NCBI GenBank assembly: GCA_033961575.1
Contig: CM066732.1
Location: 77,741,187 to 77,805,186, forward strand
Direction: 5' to 3'
Source of the DNA: Aselliscus stoliczkanus
Taxonomy: Eukaryota; Chordata; Mammalia; Chiroptera; Hipposideridae
DNA: 64,000 nt
Each line of letters opens with the position of its first letter. Positions within the stretch are counted from its first letter, which is position 1. Positions 1 to 12,337 of the stretch are shown here, one piece after another. The translations under genes and the position numbers were made by a program. The notes beneath the pieces are model-generated. The model was not told the DNA's origin. It saw only the letters and a list, made by a program, of their open reading frames with translations, and searched no databases.

Positions 1-88
1 TGGCTTGGGAAGCCAGCAGCCCCGGTTCGGGTCCCACATATGAGGGCCAGTGACACTGCCCTTACAAAAAATAAAAATTAAAAAAAAA
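1..88 (+). mobile_element. tRNA-derived SINE, cut by window start
   Basis: The segment matches the 3' two thirds of the SINE at 31988-32097: the shared core runs through gaagccagc, a B-box-like ggttcgggtcc, cacatatgagggccagtga and an A-rich tail. The head with the A box lies outside the window. This family recurs at 9741, 31988 and 55204. Confidence 0.85.
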
Positions 89-924
89 TTTAGTTTCTTC
101 ATCTATAATTGTTATCAGATGAACCAAGAGGATGTATGAAAAATGGTACCCCAGTGATTTAGGACATACATAGTACATGTTCAACACTGCTGGCAAGTAA
201 CATAACAGCCCCATCCTCACAGTGATTCACATTTATACTACTTGGCTTTTTAGATAATAAAACAAACAAAATTAACATGAGAAAATAAAATAAACTGAGA
301 AATACATTTCCTCACAGTGTATGCCACCTTTTGTGTTAATAACTTGGTGGATTCCCCAGAGGGAACTGCTCTGTATTAAACTGAACCTGTCTGATAGGGA
401 TTTCTTTATTTTTTTTGAGATGGCATCTGAAAAAAGATATCTAATTTGAGACATAAACAAATCAATGCTGGAAAACTGGTCTTCTTAATACAAGTTCCTT
501 GAAAGTCAGGAGTTTCTATGAAGCATGGTGTAAATTTAATAAGCCCCAAGTACTTAAAGAAAGTGCATAAGTGGTCAATTGACTCATGTGGCAGCCCAAA
601 TTCTCTCTTCTCTATTTTTTCCTAGTACTTTAAAAGGGAAAATGCTTGCTTATTCGTCTTTGTTAACATTCTCATAAGAAATTACTGCTTTTCCTAGCCC
701 ACTTAGATATGGTTAATTTGGAGCAATTAATATATCACCTGTGATAATGAAGACATTTAATCCATAATTTTCTAAATTGTATTTGAAAATGAGGTTACCT
801 ATTTTCAAAATCCAGTACGTTCAATTTGTATTTATAAAGGTCCTGTTAATTTACTTGACTTTTTAAAACAGTGATTGAGTATTCATTCTTATCATTAAAG
901 AAGGATTGATCGTTGTTGAGAGAC

Positions 925-1180
925 AGTTTAGGATGTTGATTCAGGACACTGAAGTTGGAAACAGAATGCCTAGGTTTGAATGACTGACCAGTTACAAACT
1001 AGCTGGTTAACTTTGGACAAGTTGTTGAAATGTTCTTTGCCTCAATTTTTTCTTCTGTAAAATTGAGAGGGTAATAGTACATATATCATATGGTTGTTAA
1101 AAGTCTTAAACGACTTAATGTGTAAATAACTTAAGACACTCAGCGCCTGACATGTGTTAAGTGCTAAGTATGTTAGCTGC
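925..1180 (+). mobile_element. MIR SINE remnant
   Basis: Follows the MIR order: a central block with actttggacaagttgttgaa, then ctcaattttttcttctgtaaaattg and a final part resembling gcctgacatgtgttaagtgct. It is strongly diverged, as expected of an ancient mammalian SINE, and ends in a trinucleotide tract. Confidence 0.8.

Positions 1181-1219
<39 letters not shown>
1181..1219. repeat. (TTA)n microsatellite
   Basis: About thirteen tandem ATT units directly at the 3' end of the MIR, probably grown from its terminal tattatt sequence. Confidence 0.95.
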
Positions 1220-1344
1220 TGTAATTTCCTTCACAAAGTAATGGCCATTTTTATTTACTTACTTCAAGGCAAGGACACTCACTACCAGGCTTCAGGATAA
1301 CCTATCAACTCATTTGTAGTTATGTAAAATTCTGTACATGCCCA

Positions 1345-3065
1345 TTGTTTTTTGAATAGTTTCACTGAGATATAATTGGCATAAAATACACTTCACAACT
1401 TAAAATGTGCAATTTTGTATGTTTTGACATAAGAATACACTCACAACACCATCACTATAATCAAGATCATAAATATAACTGTCACCTCAAAAAGCTTCCT
1501 CATTACCCCTTATAATTCCTCCAGTGGTCACAAAGATTTTACCCTATATATTTTTTTTTCCAAATGGTTTCTTATATTTTACATTTAGGTCTATGATCCA
1601 TTTTGACTTCATTTTTATATATGGTGCAATAAATAGTTCAATTTCATATTTGATCATATGGATATTGATTTATTCCAGGGTCATTTGTTGAAAGACTATT
1701 CTTGGAATTGCCTTTCCACTTTTGTCAAAAATCAATTGACCATTTATGTGCAGCTCTACTTCTGAAATAGTTATCCTACTCCGTTGATCTATTTTTGGCC
1801 TTGATACTAATGTTCTTGACTACTATAACTTTACTGTAAGTCTTAAAATCAGGATCCATAAGTCCTACAACTTTATTCATCTTTTTCAAAATGATTTTAG
1901 CTGTTCTAGTTCCTTTGCATTTCCATATAAACTTTAGAATCAGCTTAAAAATTTGTACCAAAACATCACTAAGATTTTCTTTTAGATTATTGACTCTGGG
2001 AAGAGAAATCCGGAAAGAATTGATATCTTAACAATATTGTGCCTTCTGATCCAATGAGCACCCTCCTTTAGTTATTTATTTTTTTCTCAGCAATATTTTG
2101 TAGTTTTCAGAGTATAGGCCTTACATATTTTTGTTAGATATATCTCTAAACATTTCATGTTTTTGCCACTATTGTAAATAATATTGTTTTTAATTTCAAT
2201 TTCTGATTGTTCATTGATAGTACATAAAAATATAATTGATGTTCATATATTGATTGTGTATCCAATAGCCTTGTTAAATTCCTTTATTAGCTCTAAGATC
2301 TTTTTAGGAGACTCTGTAGCATTTTCTACTTAAATGATCATGGAGTCTGTGAGTAAAGCTAATTTTGTTCCTTAATTTTCAAGTAGCATGTCTTTAATTA
2401 CTTTTTCTTGCTTTATTACATTGGCTAAAACTTCCAGTACAATGTTGAATAGAAATAGTGAAAGCAGACATCTTTGCCTTTTTTTTTTCTGTATTAGGAG
2501 AAAGGCAATCAGTCTTTTACCATTAAGTATGATGTTAGCTGTAGATTATTTGTATATGCCCTTTATTAAGTCAAGGAATAAAGTTCCTACTTTATTCTTA
2601 GCTTTCTGAGTTTTTATCAGAAAGGGTGTTGGATTTTGACAAATGCATTTTCTGCACCCACTGGGATAATCATATAGTTTTCCTTTCTTAATCTGTAAAT
2701 ATGATGACTTACATTGATTTTCTGTTCAAATGTTATGCTAACTTAGCATTTTTGGGCTAAACCCCATATGATCATAATGTATTATCTTTTTTTATATATT
2801 GTTTATTTGATTTGACAAAATTTTGTTAAAAATCTTTTTATCTATATTCATGTCATGAGGGATATCATTCCATAGTTTTCTGATCAGTCTTGCTAGAGGT
2901 TTACCAATTTCATTGACAAACAGCTTTTTGTTAATTGATTTTTTCCCAATGTTTTTCTATTTTCAGTTTCAATTATTTCTGCTCTGATCTCTATTATTCA
3001 TAACATTCCCTTTATAGTCTTTTACTAGTAATAGAATCTGTAGAAATATCTGTCTCTTATTCCTC
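1345..3065 (-). mobile_element. Old L1 fragment (3' UTR and part of ORF2)
   Basis: Low coordinates (1345-1550) resemble an ancient L1 3' UTR in reverse. From about 1680 the sequence follows reverse ORF2, with landmarks such as atttccatataaactttag, cttaacaatatt and tttcagtttcaattatttct. Many stops and indels break the frame. The sense strand is minus, the same as AKAP6. Confidence 0.8.
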
Positions 3066-3714
3066 TTATTGATAATTTGTCTCAGAGAAAGGAGCCAAAG
3101 GAACAAAGTTCAAGCTTCTTTGGCTCATAAAGAAAGAAAGCAGGAGATTAGAAATAAAAAATGAAAAACATGATTCAAATAATAATTAGAATTAAAGCTT
3201 GACAAATATAGACAGAGATCAATTTTACAGGTAACATGAAATAAACAAAAGTAAGTCTGGCCAAAGAGCTTGAATATATGAAGAACAAAGCATAGTGTCA
3301 AATAATTATGCAGTTTCAAATTTTGATGATAAAGGAGAAAGATGTTTTTGGGCTCCCTCTCCTTTGACTCCAAGAACTTAATTCAAGATCTCTTGTTTTC
3401 TTGTAATTTATTTAAAAAGAGATAAATATATTAACAATTTGCCTAGTTAGGGTAATAGAGATGTTTGTTTAATTGGCATTCATATATGTATCTTAATTTT
3501 TCTGAATACTATGGATTTTCCATAATTTTGTCGGTATTAACTGTAAGCATGAAGCCAGTAATTACCTATGAGTATTACTTAATATAATTAGTTGTATATT
3601 TGTATTATCTTTCTAAGAATACTTTTTGAGGAGAGGGAGGATATCTTATTTAACCTCTGAATCTCTAACATTGATTAATATAGAGTGTCAATGAGAGGAA
3701 ATTCCCTTATCTAA

Positions 3715-3860
3715 CAAATATTATGGCATACCGATTAAATCCTAGGTACTATATGTGGTTTTGGGAATGCAAAGGTGAGCAGAAAGTAGCTCTGTGGAAG
3801 TGTTCTTCAGACCAGTGGAGAAGACCATCAGTAATCAAATCATCACACAAACAGATGTAA
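3715..3860 (-). mobile_element. L2-like remnant
   Basis: A weak resemblance to reversed L2 3' sequence (tactatatgtgg, tgggaatgcaaaggtgagcag). Too diverged to be sure. Confidence 0.4.
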
Positions 3861-4414
3861 ACTGAACAATGAGGAGCACTAGATGGATGATTAGGTGATA
3901 TCTCTTAAACAAACTATTTCCAAAGTGATTAATGAAGAGAATCCTGTAACAGAGAATCAGAGCCTCTAATTCTAACCAAGCACACGCAATTTTAGAACCA
4001 CTTTATCCAATACCTCATTCAGAATTTCCTTCAGAAATAACTTTTAAAGAACAGAGAATACACTACTGGATACTTCATGTTTTAGAAGTTGAAACATTGT
4101 CCTTATCAGATAAGAAGAAATGTCAAAAGGCACCTTTGTGGTGGTCTCAGGAAGGTGAAATAGGAACGTAACAACACACAAAGCCATTTTGTGAAAATAT
4201 GAATATTGAGAATTAATATAGCTATAGTAACTCCAAATCAAGTGCCAAAACAAAACAAAATTTATTATATGAAAACATATACGCAGTCATTTAGCAAGTT
4301 TCATCAAACATCTACAATGGGCAAGTATGTCCCAAGCCCTAGAAATATAGCAGTGTAAGTCCTTGTGTATAAAAAGAGGGTGGCACAGGGATAAAGCCAC
4401 ATGAGGAGGGATCA

Positions 4415-4800
4415 AATAATATGGTGGATGTTTAAATAAAAATAAATTATTACAGTAAAAGTCACTTTGCCATTAATCCCCTTCAAAATACTTTGTCTCA
4501 CTTGGAACACATTCATCCCATCCTTCTTTCTGAAGCAGTTCTGGACACCCTCTTTCGTGAGTGTCTTTAGTTGCACTGTTGTGGCTGCCTTGATTCCCTG
4601 AATCATTTTCACTTTGGTAAAGAGCCAGAATCACATGGTGCTAGATCTGGTGAATAAGGTGATAAAAACACACCATGTTTTTATTTGACAGAAATTGCTG
4701 TATCCCAGAAGTGATGTATGACACAGAGCATTGTCAGGATGGAGGATGATTTACAGCACACTTTAAAACACACCTTCTCTCAACTGTAGCTCACACCCAA
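4415..4800 (-). mobile_element. Mariner-type fragment, left arm of head-to-head pair
   Basis: The minus strand encodes broken Tc1/mariner transposase C-terminal sequence (KAATTVQLKTLTKEGVQNC), then runs into the element's 3' flank. The same C-terminal segment occurs inverted at 5090-5270. Relative to that copy this arm lacks about 28 bases near 4602. It is a cellular DNA-transposon fossil, not a host gene. Confidence 0.75.
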
Positions 4801-5300
4801 TTGACTGCACTGAACAACTTGAAATGTGTCATACCCTGTTACTTAGGTTTGATGTGCCACTTCTTATACTGAAGATCTTGCCTTTCCATTGGATGGCACT
4901 TGGGCAGCATTCATCACATTTTGTGATCACAACAGAAAGGCTCCATGTCACACATGGCTTCTGGTACAGCAATTTTCTGTCAAATAAAAACATTAAAGTG
5001 CGTCCTCATCCAACTTATTCACCGGATCTGGCACAGTGCAACTTCTGGCTTTTCCTCAAAGTCAAAATGACCATGAAAGGTAAATGTTTTGAATCAATTC
5101 AGGACATCAAGGCAGCTACGACAGAGTAACTAAAGACACTCACGAAAGAGGACTTCCAGAACTGCTTCAAAAGTGGCAAGAATGATGGGATGAGTGTGTT
5201 CGAAGTGAGACAAAGTATCCTGAGGGAGATTAATGACAAAGTGACTTTTACTGTAATAATTTTTAAAAATTTGAACATTCACCATAATTTTTTATCATAC
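4801..5300 (+). mobile_element. Mariner-type fragment, right arm of head-to-head pair
   Basis: An open stretch from 4824 to 5129 retains mariner marks: a decayed HDN-like region, then HPTYSPDLAQCNFWLF, which corresponds to the SPDLAPxD motif around the third catalytic Asp (here Asn), then SIQDIKAATT. A stop interrupts it just before the C-terminal KTLTKE block. The copy is dead, and oriented opposite to its neighbour. Confidence 0.75.
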
Positions 5301-5960
5301 TTAGTATAATGAACAAGCAAACACACCACTAACAGGCATCTAATTCTCTGCAAAGGCAGCCTCCCATGTTGGTGCAGTACTTGTCTGTCCATCAAAACAA
5401 CTTAGACTCCAACCAACAGAGATCAGAAGCAAGAACATTTTCCAACTTAATGAAGTACCCTGTGCTCATTCTATTACTGCATTAATGCCACTCTACTCTT
5501 CCATCCCTTTCTGGACAGTAATTTTCAACCCTGTTTATCACAGAGGACCTTATTTGCTACATTCATCATTCCAAACAACCTGCATATTCAGCAGCCAAGC
5601 TAAAGAAAGGGGGAACTTTTCTCTATCTGTGATTTATGTCTACCTCTATGTAATAGTTTGAGCCTCTAAGAAGCAACTAGGATTTCAAAGCTAAAGCTTA
5701 CCTTTACTACAGAATGAGGCTTAAAAATGTCTACATCTAGTCTGAAGATATCTAACCCAGCATCCCTGATCATATGATTTCAAGTAAATCCCCAAGGAAA
5801 CCCATCTTTGTCTCCTCCAAAGCAGTTTGAATACTTCCAATATGTCAGAGCTTCTGCAGGTGCTGCTGGCTTTGTGTAACTTTTATTATGGCCACTATCA
5901 TGATTAGAGGCTTCAAAGTACATAATAAAAAATAACCTCTTCTGTCCTTCCAAACACTCC

Positions 5961-5974
5961 AAAAAAAAAAAGAC

Positions 5975-6049
<75 letters not shown>

Positions 6050-6061
6050 AAAGAAAAAAAC
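5961..6061. repeat. (GAAA)n purine tract
   Basis: About twenty tandem GAAA units flanked by A runs, giving about 100 bases with purines on the plus strand, and hence a long CU tract in the AKAP6 pre-mRNA. The three phenylalanine/serine-rich open frames across it are artefacts. Confidence 0.95.
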
Positions 6062-7041
6062 ATAAGACAAGACTCCAGGTAAGTAGCTTCACAACAAACA
6101 GTTCATTTTCAAGAAAAAGCATCCAATCATATAAATTCTGAACTGTTAATAACTTGGAAGTCTTAAGGAATTTAACAAATTCTGCTCAAAACAATTAAAC
6201 TGAACTGTTGATCAAATCACCCCTAGACTCAACATTGCTGGGGATGCATATATGTGTGTTTGTATTTTATTTGTGTAAGTCAAACATGAGAATTAGGCCT
6301 TCAACTAATAGACACTGACTTCAAGGTCATTTGGGGGAATCAATCTTGTTATCAATAAACCTTTCCCCTTAAGGATAGGAATGGTTTCTGGACAAGTACA
6401 TAGTCTATGTTATAATAAGACAATTCTAGTCCCATACACTTCCTTCATCTAGCTACAGCTTAGTCACAGTAAATCTGAAAAATTCTTAAAAGAGATCCCT
6501 ATCTCTACCTTGGACACTGCATTGAAACACTAGGAGGAAACTTGGTAGTTCTCAGCAATGCAATACTATCAGATGGAGCTCCAAGCAGGAACAATGGAGA
6601 TCGCTGTGCAAATACTGTTAACTCACATCACATAACGAAGAGGTAAACAGTACTCTTTACTTTGTTGCCTTTCCTGCAGAACATACACATTGCTCCATAT
6701 GCTCTGAGAGTGGTAAGCTACCTTCTAGCAAAATCTTCATAGGGTATTGTAATGATTAATGAATATCATTGGCGAAGGAATGATTGAAAAAATTAATGGC
6801 TTAGTTTGGCAAGCAAAATATCCATGTGATTTTTTAAAAAGACAATGAGATACACCAAAACGCATCTTATGAGTAAGCAAATAAACCTCTGTTATGACAA
6901 ATGGCATTTCATTTAGTGGTTGGAGATAGCTATCCCTTTAGTTAGCAAAACCTCTTGTAAGATGAATACACAATCCCTGGAATAATTTTTTTCCTGAGTC
7001 AAATGAAAGACCATTGTGCTTTAAAAAAAAAAATCACTCAC

Positions 7042-7257
7042 AGCCTCCTTTCCCATCTTCTTCTGTAGGCGCGTCTGCCACTGGACAGCCTGCATGACAA
7101 TGGCTTCCCACCGTCTTTCAAGGTTAACGATGATCAGCTGCATGGGCTGGTGGTCTGCGTTCAGGTTGCAGGTCTCCCCATCATCCAGGAGATGCTGACA
7201 TAACCGCAGGATGGAGGCCACTCCGCGACGTCGCTGCTTGATTTCACCACAGAGGGA
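7042..7257 (-). CDS. AKAP6: AKAP6 internal coding exon C (72 codons)
   Basis: Seen: on the minus strand, CTCTCTGTGTTGCAG precedes 72 open codons beginning SLCGEIKQRRRGVASIL and ending QKKMGKEA, followed by a strong GTGAGT donor. Phase is 0 at both ends. The segment contains a basic KQRRRG cluster (residues 7-12), a Cys/Leu-rich helix (ILRLCQHLLDD), and a second helix with the conserved spectrin-type Trp in NLERRWEAIV, followed by AVQWQTRLQKK. It completes the repeat opened in exon B. Known: this part of AKAP6 belongs to the nesprin-binding spectrin repeat at the nuclear envelope. Inference: the next exon downstream lies outside the window, because I could not find its expected start between 1 and 7041. 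From memory, other mammals have Arg where this sequence has Gly at residue 4 and in DDGET; that needs an alignment. Confidence 0.92.
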
Positions 7258-7716
7258 CTGCAACACAGAGAGGTACTGATCCATGTGTGTTTATGGGGCA
7301 GGGTTCCCTAAGACGTGAAACACACTCTTCCATCATAATTTCTGTAGTGATATGTTCAACTATGAGCCATCGAACAAGAGGGGCTCTGGAGCTGCCTTTA
7401 GATTGGAGGCCTCCTACACATACCCAGCTTATGCCAATGAATTAAGCGACATCCCCATCCCCTGCCCTTTGTCACAGCTTTCTCCATCTAATATGTTGAG
7501 TCCCACCTCAACACCTAGGTGAGTAGCATTTTCATGAAATGAATAATTTAAATCGTATGAATGCCAAACAGACTATTTTGACTCATGGTCACAAGAAAAA
7601 CAAAAGACAAAGACCTCCAAAAGGGAATTTTTTCAAATTTACTCCTAGGGTTTTTTTTGGAGCCAAAAATTTAGTTTTCTACTGGCTGGGAATATGTTAA
7701 ATAAGATTGCAAAGAA

Positions 7717-7730
7717 TACACACACACATG

Positions 7731-7776
<46 letters not shown>
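7717..7776. repeat. (CA)n microsatellite
   Basis: A dinucleotide tract with one short interruption (atgcat), abutting the palindromic element that begins at 7782. It lies about 460 bases upstream of the exon C acceptor in transcript order. Confidence 0.95.
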
Positions 7777-7777
<1 letters not shown>

Positions 7778-7781
7778 GGGA

Positions 7782-7980
7782 TGCCAAAAATTTGTATACA
7801 TATTTTAAGAAAGGCAAAAACTGTATTAATATTACGCTTATGATAACCACTTTGAGCAACTCTTGTAATTACAGAAGTCAAACATGACTTCTATTCATCT
7901 TTTGTTATCAGTATATATTGAGAATTACAATTTTAATACAGTTTTTTATTTTCTTAAAATGTGTATACGTCTTTTTGGCA
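7782..7980. mobile_element. Palindromic MITE-like DNA element
   Basis: The 199-base segment starts tgccaaaaa and ends tttttggca. Its left arm (7782-7850) and right arm (7906-7980) are inverted copies sharing gtataca, attttaagaaa and actgtatta blocks and a gataac block. The centre is the small palindrome gaagtca-aaca-tgacttc. No coding capacity. The long terminal inverted repeats fit a mariner-derived MITE; I do not assign a family. Confidence 0.75.
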
Positions 7981-9059
7981 CTGTCTGCATATCATCTATT
8001 ATTTTTAAAAAAAAACAAAAAACGATAAGCAACATTTCTCTTCTGAAGCTTGATGAACAAAGCAGTAATTTCTGAAAAACAGAAATTAGGATACTGGATT
8101 ATTACTGCACTATTTGTTGGTTGTTGTGTTTCTTCTAATAGACATTGACGCTATTTAAGAAGAATATGCATGCATCAAAATAACATTTGGCCCCCAGAAG
8201 CATTCGTATTGCTGCAGTGACCCTAAGCTGAATGATTCAAGCAAAATAGTGGATACACATGTCTAAAAATATTCTATCTTTTCTTTGCCTACGGATAGTG
8301 TGTAAGTGATACTCTAATTCAAAGCCTTCAGGATAAATGATGATTATATCCACAAACATCACTGAATTACTAATCTCCTTCTACTGCCACAATTGGACTG
8401 TTCTAACAGTTAACAGATTGCTTATTAATCAACAAGGGTAAACAAGATAATGCAATTTCTTTTAGTGTGAGAGTTTTAATGCCTAAAAGTATTTGTGCTT
8501 AAAATGTTAATCTAGATAAGGCCTTCATTAGAAGCCTTAAAATGATTAAGTGCACTTCACTGAAATGTGCTTGGAGTGATGGTAGGCCAGCAGGTGGACA
8601 TTTCATACAGATGTTCCACTTATTGATATAATACATGTTATAGCCAGTTAAATGAGCCTACCTTAGTAATAGCTGGAATCCTATTATTTCGGTAATGAGA
8701 AAACCCTGTATCTTTAATATTTCTGAATTTTAAATAAGGTGAATGACAAATTCCCAAACCTCTATTTATGGCAAAATATGACTCGGAATTGTATTATTCA
8801 ATTTATCCCAATTCAGCATTTTTAGTTATGTTTCCTGAACTCACCGTTATTTCTTTTCCCAGGGTTCATTACTATTTTCCTATATAACTCCTGATATAAC
8901 CACCAGATCTGACACATTTCTTTACTGATACTATTCATTAGCTCAACGCTGAATGAGGAGAAACCTCCAGACATTCAAAGATAAAACTGGAGGGTTTCCT
9001 AAAGCAACAGGCATTGCTTCCATCTCCTCCAGTCCTGTTAACTGCCCCAACCCCACATA

Positions 9060-9064
<5 letters not shown>

Positions 9065-9153
<89 letters not shown>
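9065..9153. repeat. Compound (TC)n(AC)n microsatellite
   Basis: Thirty TC units followed without interruption by about fourteen AC units. Open frames that cross it on both strands are low-complexity artefacts. Confidence 0.97.
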
Positions 9154-9154
<1 letters not shown>

Positions 9155-9740
9155 CTCTTTCAATTTGCTTTCTAGCTCTAGAACAACTGCTGGGTAAGTT
9201 AAACTATCAAGCCCATTTAATACCTGCCAATTTTTGGCCCAAAGTGAAACACTTCAAGATAGTAATATAGCCAATTGAAATTGGTTCAAATGAGTCCCAT
9301 GAATATGAATATTGAGAATTTTATTTTGTTTTGTTGTTAATTTGTTAGAAGGCTAGAAAAATCAAAAGAGTTGCTTCTATGCCATTAAACTGGATCCCAC
9401 AAAACTCTCTTTGAAAGTGACTAGAATAATAACTGCATTTGCCAAGACAACAAAAAGTCCCAACGTTTAGCCAAATGAAAATTTGCCACGGATGTCACTA
9501 AAGCGGTGTGCAGAGTGAGCACAGATGCATCAGTGTCATTTAAAAAGTAGCTTAAATAGTGTTTTACAAAGTTTTGAAACAATGTGTGAGGTTACTAGGG
9601 GAAATTTTCATAAAGGTCACTGGCCATAAGTTTTATATAAGTGTCTAGAATGTACCCAGTATTTAACTATCTAGATGATTCCCAACCCACATCTTAATGC
9701 AAGTTAGTCAAGGTGGTTTAAAAATTGTGAAAGCTGTTTT

Positions 9741-9868
9741 GTTTGTTTGTTTGTTTGTTTGTTTGTTTGTTTTTGAGGGCAGTATCACTGGCCCTCACAC
9801 GTGGGACCTGAACCGGGGACGCTGGCCTCCCAAGCCAGCGCCCAACCACCACGCCACTCGGCCGGCCC
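9741..9868 (-). mobile_element. tRNA-derived SINE with (GTTT)n tail
   Basis: Inverted copy of the 31988 family; its tail has become eight GTTT units. The 12-base duplication gaaagctgtttt flanks it at 9729-9740 and 9869-9880. Near-intact boxes and duplications suggest a fairly recent insertion. Confidence 0.92.
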
Positions 9869-10414
9869 GAAAGCTGTTTTTAAAAGTTATTGACATTCAA
9901 TATCTGATTTTTGGATCTTCACAGTTCTGACATTTTTTTTCTTTAAATATCTAAAGAACTTAAGTCTACATTCTAGATTAGTAATTTATCCTATATGTAT
10001 ACTTGGGAATTAGCAGTGCCTTAAAAAGGAGGGGAAAATTGGGCATTTTATATGGCCAACTCATTTTTCAGTACTTTTTTTTAATCTAGGAGCTATAATT
10101 GATAAAATAATTTTGTACACAAATGGGCTTCCATGAACATGACAACCATTACATTATACATATTTATTTATAAATCACAAACACATACTAAATAAAATCA
10201 GTGCATTTGCTAATAATGTTTCTTAAAATCAGTAATTTACATTATCTCCATGATAAACTATGCATAGAGAAATGTTAAATATAAGTACATAGGAACAAAT
10301 AATTATTAGAACTATTTTCAGCCTACATTTTCAGAGAAAAATACTTTTACAAAGAAACCCAAGCTAAGGATTCTAAGGCACCAAAGTGAGACAAACTTAT
10401 CCCTGCCTACCAGA

Positions 10415-10600
10415 CCGCCTCAGGTGTGTACTGCACCTTCCCTCTGCCAGGCACTGTATCAGGCATGGAAGCTTCAAAAAGGAGCCCATTACTGTTCTTT
10501 CCCTCAAGGTGCTGAGCCCTGGAGGTAGATTGTACAAGCAAGTACAACATTAAGAATAATGCAGAGAGGGAGGTGCTAACAGAAGTTTGTGCAAGTTGTT
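10415..10600 (-). mobile_element. L2 remnant
   Basis: Reads as reversed L2 3' sequence: gccaggcactgtatcaggca, then ccctcaaggtgctgag and a block ending near tacaagcaagtacaa. Confidence 0.6.
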
Positions 10601-12337
10601 ATTGGAAGAATTGGTGAAATTTCTAAGGAAATCATGCGAACCACGTGGCCCAAGTTGGGTGGTGAGGGTTATAAAGCCAGAAGCAACTAGCCTGGGGCAT
10701 GGGAATATCTAGTGCACTGGGGAGAAGAGAGAGTGAAGCAGCTGGAAAAGGAAATGGGGAACAGAAAAATTTGGGATACTTTTCATCATGGCCAATTTTG
10801 AAGTATTTTCCTTGATATCTAATTAGGTCATGTTGGTTCCCAAGCACAGTCATACTGCCTTCTTAGAACAGTATAAGGACAAGAAGAGGAAGAAGAAATT
10901 TAAAAAGAAAGAAAAACAACTAATTATCAGTATGTCTAGAAAGAGATTCCAAATGCTTTTATATTTAGTTATCCTTATTATTGGTAATCTTTAGGCAAGT
11001 TCTTCCTACAAGGCTACCTCAGTTAGTATGGAGGTAATTGTCTTAGATTATTTCCTATAATTGGGTAATTAATTGTATTCATTTCAGAATCCAATTGTTG
11101 GGATATAGTTTGGTGTGGTACTTTTAAATTTCTAATGACCTACTTTATTTACTTCTTTTGCATTTCTACTCAGTTTCCTCATGTTACTAAAAAGGCAGAT
11201 TTGCTATAAAAATGAGAAGTGTAGAAAAGTAAAACTAAATTTCTAAATTGTTTTTTCCTTTACAATGATCATATCTCCAATCCTCTAAGCACATCTTTTT
11301 AAACACATTGAGAGTTGCCAACCTGCTGAAGGTTTTTGTTTTATACTTGTAAACTGTCAATTTGACGTGCAGTTCACTAATGATGGTGGAAACGGATGTT
11401 TTTGGTTAATCGGCCTTTTTTTTTTTTCCTCTCCAAACTTCCTCTGTCAACTTTTTTGACTGTTGAAATCACTCATATTATCAAGTCAAATGTGATGTAG
11501 CATCATTCTTGAGACTGGCCTCAGTTTGACCCCATTAAAGGTACTTTATATTGGTACTTTGTTCTAGAGTATTAAATATACACATAATGCACACATATTG
11601 CACAGATTGAGTATATTTACTTGAATATCCATATTCTTGACATTACACAATTGTGTCACCTACTATTACAAAAGATATAAGTAAGGTTACAATAAAAGAA
11701 CTATAATTAGGCTAAGAACCAAAATGGGCAGTTAATAAAATGTCACAACCAAATAGGGAGAAGAGATATAAAGAGGAAAATAATATTTTAAAAATACCCA
11801 AATGTGTTAAAAACAGAGAGAGAAAAAAATAAATCTTGCAGAGAAATCCCTATTTGCTTACATAATTTTATTCAGCAGGTTAATGTAACATCATTTGGTA
11901 GGTCAATGTGAACTAAGTGGTGTGACTTTAGGTGATCTGTCCAATGAAAAGAAAACTATGACTAATTTCATTTCTCAAGTCCAACATAACTTTACCTTCT
12001 ATATTGATCAGTTGTTTAACATTACCTACTGAGTATGCCTTCTGTGTGGCAAAAACAATATAAAGTTTCAATCATCACATATGATATGTATCTGCTCTCA
12101 ATCTAGTTGAAGTGAGGACATATATGGACAGAGAAGGGAAAAGTGACAAAAGACAGACAAATTCTTCTAGTCTAAATGGTGTCAAGTGGATAGCTCCACC
12201 TCCCTGTTACAAAGGTTTCCTACACTTTTTCAGGTGTTTTTCTTCTGTTTTGCATTTTCTGTATTTTACCATTTTAATTTCATGAGGTGGGCAGCTGTCT
12301 TCCCTTGGTCTGCTACCTGTGACCAGATTTTCTAGAG

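Larger units (their letters stand above)
1..7041 (-). other. AKAP6: AKAP6 intron downstream of exon C (partial)
   Basis: Intronic sequence after the exon C donor, running off the window. It holds a SINE fragment (1-88), a MIR and (TTA)n (925-1219), an old L1 (1345-3065), a weak L2-like stretch (3715-3860), a head-to-head mariner pair (4415-5300) and an (AAAG)n tract (5961-6061). I recognise nothing in 89-924, 3066-3714, 3861-4414, 5301-5960 and 6062-7041 beyond AT-rich unique sequence. Confidence 0.8.

Noticed and set aside
4824..5129. 101-codon plus-strand frame resembling a protein
   Set aside because: It is a decayed mariner transposase with the third catalytic Asp replaced by Asn and a downstream stop, not a host gene.
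5780..6122. Three overlapping minus-strand open frames rich in Phe, Leu and Ser
   Set aside because: They are translations of the (GAAA)n tract in three frames, with no flanking coding signal.
7645..7881. Cys-Val-rich minus-strand open frames
   Set aside because: Translation of the (CA)n tract and part of the palindromic element.
8938..9270. Open frames with Arg-Glu or Leu-Ser and Thr-His runs
   Set aside because: Translation of the (TC)n(AC)n microsatellite.
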